Assembly (NCBI RefSeq): GCF_019175385.1
Contig: NC_083345.1
Coordinates: 13,044,027-13,108,026, forward strand
Direction of reading: 5' to 3'
From: Lycium barbarum
Lineage: Eukaryota; Streptophyta; Magnoliopsida; Solanales; Solanaceae
DNA length: 64,000 bases
A program made the position numbers and the translations under genes. Positions within the stretch are counted from its first letter, which is position 1, and each line of letters opens with the position of its first letter. The notes under the pieces were generated by a model, which was not told the origin of the DNA, searched no databases, and worked only from the letters and a program-made list of their open reading frames with translations. Below are positions 1 through 12,085 of this stretch, one piece after another.

Positions 1-384
1 CGGAAGAATCATAAAGAGGAAATACTGCTTAACTGTTGGGAAACATTAAGAAGTCTTTAAGAGATCAAGTGCATATTCTTAGAACAACCATTAGAAGTAT
101 ATCACATTGAAATCCGAAGCATAATATCTAATCAAATTGGGAAACACAACCTTAGTCTCTCTCTCATATTAATTACATTCTAAGTCAAAGTATTCAATTA
201 CATTATTCAACAATCAATTCAAACTATCCGGAATAGGATTAAAGCCTTTAAAGATTGGTATCGCATACGATTAGTACTCTTTTCTCTCCATATTCCCTGT
301 GGGATTCGACCCCAACCTTGTTGGGTTACTATATTTGACAACGTCCTCTTTACGCCATTAATAGGTGTAATTTGAGCGTATCAC
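1..384 (+). mobile_element. 3' end of an LTR (Tat/Athila-like), left end outside window
   Basis: The segment ends in TATCA at 384. It contains a block reading GGGATTCGACCCCAACC at about 301-317. The LTR of the complete element at 25633-31336 has the same layout in reverse: TGATAAC, then a GGGGTCGAATCCCACAG block about 80 bases further in. I therefore read this as the 3' part of a related LTR in plus orientation. No primer-binding site follows at 385, so it is a 3' LTR or a solo LTR. Its target-site duplication cannot be tested because the left end is not in the window. Bases 385-518 are unassigned AT-rich spacer with a short repeated GATGTGGGATTCGC motif. Confidence 0.55.
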
Positions 385-518
385 CCTCATGATTTTAAAA
401 CACGTCTACAAGGGAGAGGTATCCAAGCACTTATAAAAAATTCTTTGTTCTCCTCCCCAACCGATGTGGGATTCGCTTAAACCAATGTGGGATTCGCCTA
501 ATGCAAGTCTTACACTAT

Positions 519-1455
519 TGTAACACCTCGTATCTTAGAACTCATGTTAGACTCGTAACGTTAGAGTTTAGAGAAAAATTTGAAAGTTTATACGTATTAC
601 GAAAGTAATTGATCAGCCTATATTCGGGCACCTGTAACTCCTTTATTAGTTGATAATTTGGGAAAACTTAAAAAACTAAAGTTGTAGCCCTTTGGAATAT
701 CTTTCCAACGGTATCTTATGGAGCTCAAACGGAGCCCTGTGCTAAGAGTTATGCCTGTTTTACTATCACTGGTTGGAGCAGAATTTTCAGATTTTGGGTT
801 ACGTTTTTAGCCTTTTCCTACTCGAATTGGGACTCTTTATTTTATTATTGTATGAAGTAAAAACGTCCCTAACACTATTCTAAACCCTAAGAGACTATTC
901 TTTTTCTCTCTACCTCCATCCCTAAAAAATCTAGACACTTCAATCTTGCAAGAAACTCATTCTTGCAATCAAGAAAAATCAAGAAACCTTCAAGAATTTG
1001 GTTTGGCAATCTAGTTTCCTAAGGTTTCCTCCAAGGTAAATATTTTAATCAAGAACCTTTGTATTCTACAAGATTTATCATTTATAAAGATTATAATAAA
1101 TCCATCCACCCCGGTACCTATAAAATCAAGAATTGTGAAGAGTTAGAGAAACCCCTAGTATTTTTCTGTTGACTTTCACTTCGACCAGCCATATTTAATT
1201 GGTAGTTTCCTGTAATCTAACCGTTGGATCAAGCCCAAATTTTAACTGAGTGTTCATAACACATAAGAATAAAATATGAACGGTGGAGATTGGGTTTGGA
1301 GGTCCGGAGAATTACCCGTTGAGCCATGAACAGTAACTACGAAAATCAGTGAAAATCCTGTCAAGGTTTCTAAATTCAAAGCTTTTGGAAGTCTTCTTCA
1401 AAGATTCAGACTTTTCTTCAAGCTTTGGAGCGGCTAAGGTATGTAGAGTTACTAT
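519..1455 (+). mobile_element. LTR-like fragment, left part, interrupted by the CACTA element
   Basis: It begins TGTAACACCTCG, close to the TGTTACACCTCG and TGTTACACCTCC starts of the two solo LTRs at 9611 and 18739. It runs without any coding frame to the CACTA insertion point and appears to resume at 6037. I infer one long gypsy-type LTR split by the DNA transposon. The family assignment rests only on the terminal sequence and general resemblance. Confidence 0.45.
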
Positions 1456-1482
1456 CACTACTAAAAAACAGGATTTCCCGAC

Positions 1483-1765
1483 CTCAAAAAACCGACCTCA
1501 TTTGAGGTAGGAAAAAAACCGACCTCATGAGGTCGGTAAATTCATAATATTTATTTTTCAATTTTTTTAAAAAATAAACCGACCTCATGAGGTCGGTAAT
1601 ATTGTACCAAAATTTGAAAAAATAATTTACCGACCTCACTAGGTCGGAAATTAATTTAATGCTAAATATTATAATTTTATTTTTAATTTAAAAGAATACC
1701 GACCTCGTGAGGTCGGTATTCTTTTAAATTAAAAATAAAATTATTAAATACCGACCTCATGAGGA
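1483..1765. repeat. Left subterminal palindrome array of the CACTA element
   Basis: Several copies of ACCGACCTCATGAGGTCGGT or close variants lie between AT-rich spacers. The 20-mer is its own reverse complement. A larger hairpin-forming stretch spans about 1676-1745, where the AT-rich spacer is itself repeated in inverted orientation around one copy. These are the likely transposase-binding subterminal repeats. Confidence 0.9.
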
Positions 1766-2038
1766 TTTATGCAACACTATGAAAACTTGACCTCCCCATT
1801 AGCTCCAGGAAGGGTAAATACATATAAATTAATTGATTTAGGATGCTTATAATTTACCTTTAGCTGTTTTGGTATGGTTTGAAGGATAAAAGACATGTAA
1901 TTCCTTTTTCCTGCCCAGTTTTTATGAGCTGAAAAGCTGATATGGAGGGGCATCTAACCCCTACTTTCCAAGTAAACGTTTGAGAAGTATCGATATCCAC
2001 CTTATTTTGTTCTAAATTTATGTGTCATGTTCTTTCAG

Positions 2039-4798
2039 GATGGAATGCATGTATTGCGCTGGTCTGTGGCAATTGTGTTGTCTGGTAAGTCCATCACTTT
2101 ATTTTCAAGGTTTAAAGAGGTGGTGTCCATTGTAGAAATGATTGAAGGGCTTTTGTCAATGATAGTTTGCTGACGGTTGAACATATTTTCAGATTGATAA
2201 CTTGAACTTATACCTAATGCTGAGCTCAAATTGATTGGGTAATTGTTGCCACACTATAGTTTGAACATCATCATAGACACATTTATGTTGAAAGTAATCA
2301 TTGCCTTGGTCTTTCAAAGCAAGAGTATTGAATCTCTCTTACCCTGGAACCATGTTAACCTGATATTTTTGCATTCGTGCTGCAGCTGAATCTTTAGCTA
2401 AGTTATATTGCTATAACTGGCTCTAACACAGAATTCTTCGCATCCAAATAAGTTCAAAAAATAGAAAAGCAGAGCTTCTTTCTTCAATCTCCAAAAGAAA
2501 ATTTGCTCTTCGAGGATGTCTGATGTCTTAATGCTTGAAATCTAAACTCAAGTTTGGTATTCGGGTGTTCTAATCTTGGGATTTTATGCCACGTTCGCAG
2601 GAAAGGTGCTCCAACAACACCTTTGGTTACCATAGCAATGACAAAAATTGTGGCTAGTGTATTGGAGAAAAACAATTTACCTGGTTCAATTTTTACTGCC
2701 TTATGCGGTGGAGCTGAAATTGGTGAAGCAATAGCAAAGGACACACGAATTCCTCTAGTCTCGTTCACTAGGAGCTCAAAGGTGACTTTTATGTCGTTAT
2801 GCTAACATGCATGTTTGCAGCTAATAATGTGTCATTATTTGCCTCTTACTTTAACTTGGATTTACCTTTTCAAATATTTTTCCAGCTTCTCGACACTACA
2901 CATACCTAAACGTAGGCTGCCTGGTTTCGTAGGTTCATCTCTAGGAAAATTCTATTGCACTCTTGGATATGAGATGAAAAATTAATAGATTGACGGTTAT
3001 TAATTTTCCTATATTTGTTATTAACTTGATATCGAGCCTCCAGAAATCATGATACAGGTACATAAATGTCTGTATCTCTCTTCTTTTCCTAGTGGTTCTT
3101 GAGAAAAAGTTTATTTTGCAGAAAGAACATACTAGTTTATGGATAGTAGTGATAAGTTAAAATTTTCAATTGAGGCTAATAACAGGTAGAGGTGCTTATG
3201 CTATTTTATCCATCTTCTTGTTTAGTTTACTTTTCTACTTTGGCTTTACATTGTCTGGCTAGTTGAATCAGAGAATATTAACAGGACTTGAAAAGAAGAT
3301 GGTAGAGAGTTTATTCTGAAACTAAATGGATATGTAGGTCAGATTTGGCGGTTTTGGATTTCATTGCTTCTGTGTGCAAGTGACACTACAAACATTTCTT
3401 TTCTAGGACAAGTAAATATTTTTTTTGTGACAAAAACACCCAGAGGATCTGCAAACATGTACAACAACTCATACAACCTAAAGTCTCAAAATAAAACAAG
3501 CAAAGCAAAAGAAAGGGAAGAAGAGAAGAATGTTGGAATTTTATCAAATTCCTTCTTATTCCATAACTTTGATAAAGCTTGTCTTTTAATTTAGTTAACA
3601 AAAAGTTGCATATCGAAATACAACTTGCTTTAATGATTTTCCATGTGTGGGTTTATTTCTTTTGTGCCAATAGGTTGGTCTTGTAGTTCAGCAAACAGTA
3701 AGTCAGAGATTTGGAAAATGTCTACTAGAACTAAGTGGAAACAATGCCATCATAGTAATGGATGATGCGGACATTGAACTTGCTGTTTGTTCTGTTTTAT
3801 TTGCTGCTGTTGGTACGGCTGGTCAGCGCTGTACAACATGCCGAAGACTGGTATTGCATTAATTGTTTAAAATTCCATTCAGTTTTCGGTTTAAAGATTT
3901 CACTTTCAGAACTTCTTACTGTTTCTTCATAAATATTTTTCTGCATGAAGCTTGTTCATGAAACAGTATATGAGAAGGTTCTTGAACCACTGGTGGAGGT
4001 GTACAAGCAAGTTAAGATAGGGGATCCTTTAGAAAACGGTACCTTACTTGGGCCAGTGCATACTCGTACTTCTAGGGAAAACTTCGAGAAGGGAATACAA
4101 AATATCAAGTCCCAGGTATGTCCAGTTTCTCGAGACTTTCATTCCCCTAATTATTTCTGCATTGGCATTTATTTCCCTCTCCTCCTTGGTGTTGCCCGAC
4201 CTCTTCGTATATATGTTGATGGTGAGAACAGTTGTCCAAATGCACAAGAGTTTGTATAACAATTTGATTAGCAATATAAATGTCAGATCATAATGATCAT
4301 AATATTTTGAAAAAGAAAATGGAGACCACATTTTGTTTACTCAGCTGGACTTAGGAGTTAGGACTTAAGACTACATCCATATATTGGAATTGAATTTTTT
4401 CCCTTCTCAATAGAGGGAAAAGTGTGAGTTGAACTTTGTTTTCTAAAATGAGTGTTTTGCAGGGTGGAAAGATCCTTACAGGTGGTTCAGTCATAGAATC
4501 TGAGGGTAACTTTGTGCATCCAACAATCGTTGAAATTTCTCCAAAACCTAAAATTGTGAAGGAAGAATTGTTTGGTCCAGTTCTTTATGTAATGAAGTTT
4601 AAGGTATTTCCTTTCGAAGGCATTGAATTTTCGAGATGACCAATAGTGTTCTGTCCCATATTTGGTAAAACTTCTCTGGGATTCAATTTCTCATTCCAAA
4701 CTTTTTGCTTGCAGACTTTCGAAGAAGCAGTTGAAGTTAACAACTCTGTCCCTCAAGGTCTAAGTAGTTCCATCTTCACCCAAAATCCAGAATTTTAA
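2039..4798 (+). pseudogene. Captured fragment of an aldehyde dehydrogenase family 7 (antiquitin, ALDH7B-type) gene
   Basis: Six exons with canonical GT/AG borders can be read: 2039-2084, 2601-2781, 3674-3850, 3951-4115, 4463-4603 and 4715-4798. Spliced together they stay in frame and encode the central ALDH region. It starts at GWNACIALVCGN and covers the NAD-binding region, the catalytic glutamate in LELSGNNA, the catalytic cysteine in GQRCTT, and GNFVHPTIVE and EELFGPVLYV. It ends at a TAA after SSIFTQNPEF. ALDH7 enzymes are about 500 residues and oxidise aminoadipate semialdehyde and stress-derived aldehydes; both the N-terminal part and the C-terminal end are missing here. The usual FTGSS motif reads FTRSS, so a conserved glycine near the cofactor is lost. 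The fragment lies wholly inside the CACTA element. It could be transcribed but should not make an active enzyme. Confidence 0.9.
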
Positions 4799-5288
4799 AC
4801 TAAAGTTTTTTAGAATTTGATATCTTTTTCTGTTGAATATCTAATTTAAGTTGGTTGCTAATTTTACCTTTTTATTTCAGAATCAATATCAACATTCAAA
4901 GGCGGAGTTTCTTCGGACTCAGCCAATGGAGGAAAGGTGGCTTGAGAGTGTTGGTGGTCCCAATAGTTTAATGTTTTGTGGATGTTTGCAAAGGTTGTGA
5001 AGTAGTTTAATGTTGTGTAGATGTTTGCGAATGTTGAAGTAGCTTAATGTCTCTTCGGAATGTTTGAATGACGTTTTGATTCAACTTTGAAGTAGTTTCG
5101 AATTGAATTTGACGTATTGTTGGTTGTAATATTATGTGTTTGTTGAAGTAGCTTAATGTTTTATGTTTTTCAGTACTTTGGTGAATTGTTGGCAGCTATT
5201 TGAGCCGGTTTTAGTTGAATATAAAATTGTTTCATCTTGACAGGGGGTGGATGGAATAGCAGCTGGATCCTACCAATTTTTTTTGCAG

Positions 5289-5995
5289 AATACCGACCTC
5301 ATGAGGTCGGTTTTCTGCAAAATTTTCCAAGAAATTGCAAATTACCGACATCATGAGGTCGGTTTTATGCATAATATTCCCAGAAATTGCAAATTACAGA
5401 CCTCATGAGATCAGTTTTATGCAAAATATTCCCAGAAATTGCAAATTACCGACCTCATGAGGTCGGTTTTCTGCAAAATTATCTAGAAATTGCAAATTAC
5501 CAACCTCATGAGGTCGGTTTTCTGCAAAATTATCTATAGAAATTGCAAATTACAGACCTCATGAGGTCAGTTTTCTGCAAAACTATCTATAGAAATTGCA
5601 AATTACTGACCTCATGAGGTCGGTTTTCTGAAAAAAAAATCAAAAAATTACAAATTACCGACCTCATGAGGTCGGGTTTCTGCAAATATTTTGAAAAAAT
5701 TATAAAATATCGATCTCATGATGATGGAAATCTAAAACAATATATCATATATTCATATAAATTACCGACCTCAGGAGGTCGGTAAACTCATATCATTATA
5801 TTATTAATATAATTTATCGACCTAATGAGGTCGGTATTTTATTTAATTAATACCCGGCTAAAAAAACATGAGGTCGATTTTTTGCGACCTCATGAGGTCG
5901 GTAATAATTCCGACCCACTATTTTCCGATTTGATTTTGAGGTCGGTTTTGAGGTCGTTCTTTGCCCAAAACCGACCTCATGAGGTCAGAAATTGC
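5289..5995. repeat. Right subterminal palindrome array of the CACTA element
   Basis: About a dozen copies of the ACCGACCTCATGAGGTCGGT palindrome or mutated forms occur here. Many are separated by a recurring spacer containing TGCAAA, TTCCCAGAAATTGCAAATT or variants, giving a period of about 60-65 bp. The array is longer than the left one. Bases 4860-5250, between the ALDH fragment and this array, contain a short imperfect repeat built on TAGTTTAATGTT and GATGTTTGC and no gene I recognise. Confidence 0.9.
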
Positions 5996-6036
5996 CTTTT
6001 TTTTTGTCGGAAAATCCTGTTTTTTTAGTAGTGTAT

Positions 6037-6800
6037 CTACGTGTGGGAACATCGTTGTTCTTCCCCACGCCTCCAAATTCATAAAGTATGAAACTTTACA
6101 AAACTAGGGTTTCTATTCTATACTATGTTCATGATAACCTTAGGTCCATGTCTATGACTATATTATGTTTGAATTGCTATTATTCTATCATTATGTTCTT
6201 GATACTCATTATGATTATTGAGAATCTGTCTGTAATCCATGAAAACCCATATTTTGTATTCCATGGGTTCTTGCATGCATGTTTTTGACTAAGGATGATT
6301 ATTTCATGAATCTCCTATATGTCTACAAGTTTTCATGTAATTAAATCATATAATTACTTTCATGCCATGATACAAGAAATATACATGCTAAATACAAGTT
6401 ATTTCATGAAACCATGTTTACAAGTTATTTCATGAAACCATGTTTACAAGTTATTTCGTGAAATCATGATTATAAGACAAGTACAAGTTAATTCACGAAA
6501 ATCACGGGCTTCTTAGCCAACTATATTATGTTCATGTTTTTGGGAATTGCACGAATTACCGAGAAGGCTCAGATAGCCTGAAACTACGTAGCCACCGTAG
6601 GACAAGGATCGCTCCGCCCAGTTAGGACGATACCTTAATTTTACACTGAATGTATCCATCAGGCACGTTACCACCTTATACCCTGGCAAGGTATGGGGGA
6701 TCTACTGGTCCGGCGAGGTACCAGACTCTAGGTACCCACGTTGTGATATCACATGGTCGGTTTATGAAATGTTCTCCCTACTTATCATGTTATACTTATG
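6037..6800 (+). mobile_element. LTR-like fragment, right part, after the CACTA insertion
   Basis: Non-coding sequence continuing the LTR-like stretch of 519-1455. It includes a short direct repeat of ACAAGTTATTTCATGAAACC around 6390-6465 and ends at a TA microsatellite. No end motif is visible, so its right border is truncated or lies at the microsatellite. Confidence 0.35.
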
Positions 6801-6801
6801 T

Positions 6802-6827
6802 TATATATATATATATATATATATATA
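6802..6827. repeat. (TA)n microsatellite
   Basis: Uninterrupted TA dinucleotides. This is the point where LTR-like sequence in plus orientation meets LTR-like sequence in minus orientation. Confidence 0.95.
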
Positions 6828-6829
6828 AT

Positions 6830-8342
6830 GCATGAGGAGTCAATGAACTGACATTGGGCTTTTCGGAGTGACATAAGGTCTGTAACCTCCGAATGAATTA
6901 TGGAATTTGTACCGAATCCAAAGAAATAACTTAATGATGATAAACATGATAATATTTCAAGAATCAATCAAATAATTAAGGCATTAAGATTTGAAATATA
7001 TAACATGGGAATGGAGAGAGTTGTTATAGAACTCTCGTATTCATATTTTAGTTGGATTCGTGCCAAGGAAAGAGGGAAACAAACACCTTACATAACTTAT
7101 TCGTCAAGCCGCCACCCAAAAGAATTCTTTATTTCGATGATTGCCCTTCATCCAAACCTATATTGAAAAATATATCCTTAATCATATTTTCCATCATGTT
7201 CATACATCAACTTAGATAAGTTGTATATCGAAGGATAATTCGGGTTACGAGAATTTGGGCAGCATTTCCCCTATATCATCTACTTCCTCCAAATTCCAAA
7301 ACAACTCCCAAACATCACTAAAAACATCAACAATAACATAATCAAGATACTACATGACAAACATATACAAATCCATCCGAAACTCCCTTCGAAAATCAAT
7401 CCGTAAGCCAACAACATCAACATATCAAACTACGACCTTTATACTATGTTTTCCTTCACTTTACACCCTTAAAATCCTCCAAAAAAAACTCAATTCGAAA
7501 TATACAACAATCACGTATAATCAACATTCTTGTTACTTCAATATGGTATTTCATACAAGACTTGTTTCACCTTTTGTCCAATTCAACGTATTACACGATA
7601 ATCTAGCGAATATAACTTCGGATTAACTCAATTCCATAGTTATAGAGGAAGGATCTTACCTTATTAACTTCCAATTGATCCTTGATGGCTTCAAACCCAA
7701 GATCCCGCCATCTTTCAGCTTGCTTCGCAATAATCACGATAATACGATGTTGTCACGAGCTTTTCGAGCCTAGATTACATAACCTCCTTATGATTTCTTA
7801 GTTTTAATAATATGGAATGTTGGGAGAGTGATCCCTGAAGTTTCTAGACCTTTTTAGGTGTAAGAATGAGGTAAAAATGAGTGGGGATTGGTATTTATAG
7901 GGTAGAAGGTCGGTTTCCACCGACTCAATAATTGTCGCTCGCGTTCGCGACGCCTTGGCTCGCATTCGCGAAGAAGCTTCTGACAGCCTATCTTGGAACG
8001 TCCATAACTTTCTCCTCCGATGTCGTATCGACATACGGTTTGTTGCATTGGAAACTAGACTTAATGAACTTCCATTTACACAGGTTATTCATTCCATAAC
8101 TCCTCATATTTTAGAAGATACACCTCTCTCAAGTTGGACCAAAAATTCTGTCAGAAATTTTGCCAAGTTTTCCCAAAATTTTAACAAATTAATTTCTCTA
8201 TTTCACTTGATCCCGAAACCTTAAGACACTTGCTTAGCACTCATTAAAAGTATTCCTTAACGTTATAAGAGTTTCATGACCTCTCCGAGCTTGCGTTAGT
8301 TTACTTACGATGTGAGTGACAAGAAAATTTTGGAGATGTAAC
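6830..8342 (-). mobile_element. Truncated LTR in minus orientation
   Basis: Read on the minus strand it starts TGTTACATCTCC at 8342, like the other gypsy-type LTRs here. The block at 6861-6890, reverse-complemented, reads CGGAGGTTACAGACCTTATG and closely matches the solo LTR at about 20259-20278. A TATA-like CCTATAAATACC lies on the minus strand at about 7893-7904, with GC-rich CGCGAACGCGAGC sequence upstream, as in an LTR promoter. The expected opposite end is missing, so it is truncated at the TA repeat. Confidence 0.6.
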
Positions 8343-8565
8343 AAGAAATCTGAGAAAACAATATATAGAAGCCTGCACTTCATAACGATAGACAAAAGTT
8401 TGTGATTAATATTGGATATTTATATCGGCAGCCATAGAAGAGTGATTCACTAGCAAAACTTCCCTTCCGTATTAGAAATAAAACATAAGGAAATCTCAAA
8501 TCAAGTTAAAACGACCGAATTACCCCAAACCCAAAAAAAAAAAACCACTAGAGTTGAGAATCGAT
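8343..8565 (+). repeat. Direct repeat copy 1 flanking the LINE-like element
   Basis: Starts AGAAATCTGAGAAAACAA and contains TATCGGCAGCC and AAACTTCCCTTCCGT. The same order of blocks recurs at 12931-13245 (copy 2, slightly longer). The LINE-like element with its nested LTR lies between them. The two copies differ by substitutions and indels and so are not a target-site duplication. Confidence 0.75.
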
Positions 8566-8578
8566 TCCTGACAAAAGA

Positions 8579-9327
8579 GTATTTGAGGAATTTCCTGTCA
8601 ATAAACAGCAGAAAAAACATAAAGAGGTACAACAACATGATAGTCAAGAAGTGGACAAAGCAGTTGCAATTTATGAAAAAAACTCAGGAACTATGCAGAA
8701 GCAATATGAGTTGCTTGCTAGTGTTGTTAATGAGGAAAATAGCTTGGTTTCTCCATCTATAGGTGTTGAGATATATGGGAAAGGCCAGAACAATGTCAAG
8801 GGTGATATAGCTAAGGATAGTACAACAACAGCTAGTCAAGTTGAAGGACATTTGGCTATTACAGATCCATCAATAAGAATTGCAGGTCAAGAGGTGTGCG
8901 AACACATAAACACACTAGCTGAACTTAACCAAGCTGATAGTAGCAATGTCAAGAAGCAGCAATCAAGTAAAGCAGTAGCAGCAGCAGGAGGTAATCTTAC
9001 GGCAACTACACAACAACAACAACAAGAAGGTATGCTTGCAAAGCCTCAAAGTAATTTACAAGTAGTAATACCATCTAGTGAAGGTCCTAGGATTGACATG
9101 GATGAGGAGTCGTTTACACAAAACTTCCGCAATGCTGCAAAGGATGGGGATTTATCTCCTAGACAGGTGGAAAGTGTAAAAATACACAAAACTCATGCAA
9201 GGAAAGGCAGCTGGGATGGGAAAATGACTGAAGAATTTGTCCCAAAGCAGATACCAATGAGACAAGCAAAGAAGACTGTGGCAGCTCCTGCCACTTCAAC
9301 AAAATCCACAAGATCCAAGAAAAAATA
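8579..9327 (+). pseudogene. LINE-like ORF1 C-terminal fragment
   Basis: An open frame runs from the insertion border to a TAA at 9325-9327; a GTG or ATG-less start shows it is 5'-truncated. The protein is hydrophilic and low in complexity, with a QQQQQ tract. It ends in a basic tail after SWDGKMTEEFVPKQIPMRQA and SPRQVE-type motifs. I recall such motifs from the C-termini of ORF1 or gag-like proteins of Solanaceae non-LTR elements, but cannot confirm that without a search. No zinc knuckle is left. The following 280 bases contain a short hydrophobic frame that I do not call a gene. Confidence 0.5.
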
Positions 9328-11949
9328 ATAAAGTTTCAAGATTTTTTGGAAAGGCAGGAAGAACAAGACAAGTTGGAAAATTCAATGAATATAGAAGATT
9401 TTACAAGTTCAGAGATTAAGGATTCTGTCTTTATTCTTGTATTATTTTCTCATTATTTTAGCATTATCATGTGTAATATCATCATAGAGTTTGTTATAAA
9501 TTCTGTGGTGATCATAGCTTATTTGATCATTTCGAGTTCATTTTTTTCTCCATTCCTGTTAGTTTAGAGGTTCTTTGCCTCATAGGATTAGTAAGGTAAG
9601 GCCTAGTCCCTGTTACACCTCGAAAAAAATTTCGTTCATGCACAGTGAATTGACTGACGAACGGCATGATGCATACAATGTTTTGACAAGTAATAAATAA
9701 TATTTAATGATTCTAAATGAGATTTCAAGGACATTTGAGGTAGAAGACGAAAGTTGTTAAGGAAAGCAAGGTATATGTTGTGTGTCGGGCAAGAATTACG
9801 AGTATCGAATTAATGATGTCTTCATGACATTTTTGAGAAGAATTATAATGTCCCTTTTATTGGTAATGAAGTGTAAAGTAAGTTTCAAGAAGGACCCATG
9901 AAGCAAATATGGGCATAAGCCATCCAAAAAGGGCGAGTTAAGGAAACATTTTCGGATGATCTGGTTTGGAGGGGCCAAAACGCTATTATAAAGTTGGAAT
10001 TTGGAAAAATGCCAAGAATGGAAGTTGTAGATAATTGAAAGAGCTTTCCAACCATAGGTCGTGGGCCCTCACAGCATATCGGAATCAAAAGTTATGGCCA
10101 TTCTACGACAGACAGTCTGGGGCAAAAATATCACATTCTGGCGCACTTTGCGGCGCAACATGTGGCTCGCAAACACGACATGCGGCCACGCAGTTTCACC
10201 GCAAAGTGTGCCAGTGGAAGTTGATCAGCTGGAAAGCTTTGCGACACAACATGCGGCTCGCAAAGCGTGCCGCATGTTGTGTCGGTCTAGAATTTTCTGA
10301 AGCACTTTAAATATACCCAACTCGACCAAAATCACATTTTTCATCATTTTTTGCCAAGAAAACCTCTAGAACCCTCTCTAACATTCATCCACAAGAAAAT
10401 TCAAGGGAAATCCATGATCAATAACACCAAATCCATGAACCCAAGTGTATGAAACCTAGCCAAAGTTCATCTAATCAAGAAAAGCCCAAGGAAGGTGAAG
10501 TAGGGTTTTGGTACTAGAGGAGTAACTCCACTCAAAGCTTGTTCAACCACTATCTAAGGTAAGTTTTATGAATTTCTCATGATGATTGAAGTATTTATAC
10601 GTTGAAACACTTGGATTGTAGAAGAGTGTAGTAAATGGGTCATAAAATGTGAATAGTGCCATAGTTGGATGATAGTTGGATTGAATTATGAGTGTTGGTG
10701 TGTTGTGAGTATAAATATGTTATAAATGACGTTTAGACCATGGAATAAGTATTATGTATGAGAAAACGTGATGATGAGCTAAAACCAATAAATGTAGGGA
10801 AATTGGAGAAAAATGGTGGAATGTAGTAAATGTGGATAAATGACGATTGTTGATACGATATTGTGAGTATTGTTGTGAACGTTTGGGAGTTGAAATGAAA
10901 CGTGGGAAAAATAGTATAAACAAAGGAAGTGCTGCTCAATTTTCCCTAGGAATAGTAACACGTTCTTGTAGTTGATTAGCTAATGTTCATGTGAATTCTC
11001 TTGAGGTAGAGACGTGAGCGTTGAAGGAGAACGAGCAAGCAATAGAATAGCTAAATGACAAAGGTATGTAAGGCTAGTCCCTTATTTCTAAGGCATGAAT
11101 CCTATGATGTGATATTCCTTCCTTCTTCATGATTTTCCTACTTATCCAAAACTATGAGTCTACGATTATAAAGAGCATCACAAGATAAAGAAAAGAGACA
11201 TGTTACGAGCATGACGATGTTGATGATGAATCCAAGTATAGAAGTCATAAAGCTCATGATATGATATTCCTACGAAGTTAATGATCCTTATATGATTCCT
11301 ATGATAGTATTTTCCTTACCTCTCCATGACTTTCCTACTTTCCGGAAAAACTAAGAGCCTATGTTCATGAATACCCATATGGGATAAAATAAGAGGTATG
11401 TTATGAATGCGATGATGATGATGAGTCTAACTTTAAAGATACTAAGGCCTATAATATCACGGTTCTACAAGGCTAGTGGTCCATATTACGATCCATTGAT
11501 ATTGTTCATTGACTACACTCACCTTATATGCTAATTCCTTCAAGGTGAGGCATAATGCTTATGAATGCTCCATATTGGACTCGGGGGTTCTCGACCTCAT
11601 GTCACCCCGACATTGTTATAGATTGTCCATAAGCCTTAATGTACGTCCTATGACCAATGTTTCAAAAAATTACAAGTGTATGTTCATAAAAGATTTCATA
11701 TGAGATAAAGGTGAGAGATATGCCATAGAAACGATAATGGTAATGGTGAGCTTAAGCCAAAAAGATTATAAAGACTATCATACGATACGTATACGAAATT
11801 CGTGCTACGAATATGATATGATCTTCATAGATTGTCTTTGAATTTAAATATGTGCATTAATGAAAGGTTACGATACGCTTATGAGATGTATGTGATGACA
11901 ATGATGATGATGAGATATACCGATCCATGTTAGGATGTATGTAATATGG

Positions 11950-12085
11950 TCGAGCCACTACGTGGCCGAATATGGAAGATGTGTATGTGAACTTGTCGAG
12001 CCACTACGTGGCCGAATACGGATACTGTCGAGCCACTACGTGGCCGAATACGGATGTTGTCGAGCCCTACGTGGCCAAATACGAA
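11950..12085 (+). repeat. 32-bp tandem repeat inside the solo LTR
   Basis: Four copies of a unit built on GTCGAGCCACTACGTGGCCG. The first spacer is longer, the middle copies are 32 bp apart, and the last copy has lost bases. Confidence 0.9.

Larger units (their letters stand above)
1456..6033. mobile_element. Non-autonomous CACTA (En/Spm) transposon carrying an ALDH7 gene fragment (Pack-CACTA)
   Basis: The left end reads CACTACTAAAAAACAGGATT. The right end, reverse-complemented, reads CACTACTAAAAAAACAGGAT, giving near-perfect terminal inverted repeats of about 27 bp. The element is flanked by the 3-bp duplication TAT at 1453-1455 and 6034-6036, the length expected for CACTA elements. Both subterminal zones are arrays of the palindrome ACCGACCTCATGAGGTCGGT and its variants, which is typical of CACTA subterminal repeats that bind transposase. 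There is no TNPA or TNPD-like coding region. The cargo at 2039-4798 is six exons of an aldehyde dehydrogenase 7 gene. The element must have been mobilised in trans. It sits inside an LTR-like sequence and so is younger than it. Confidence 0.93.

Noticed and set aside
1483..1765. Regular palindromes first considered as a CRISPR-like array
   Set aside because: This is plant nuclear DNA, the repeat is a 20-bp self-complementary motif with recurring non-unique spacers, and it lies at the end of a CACTA element.
1770..1812. Possible first exon (MQHYENLTSPLAPGR) of the captured ALDH7 gene
   Set aside because: Its splice phase does not join the exon at 2039 and it does not resemble the ALDH7 sequence expected before GWNACIAL.
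7354..7626. 90-codon plus-strand frame
   Set aside because: It lies within a minus-oriented LTR fragment and has no similarity that I recognise; composition is typical of non-coding AC-rich sequence.
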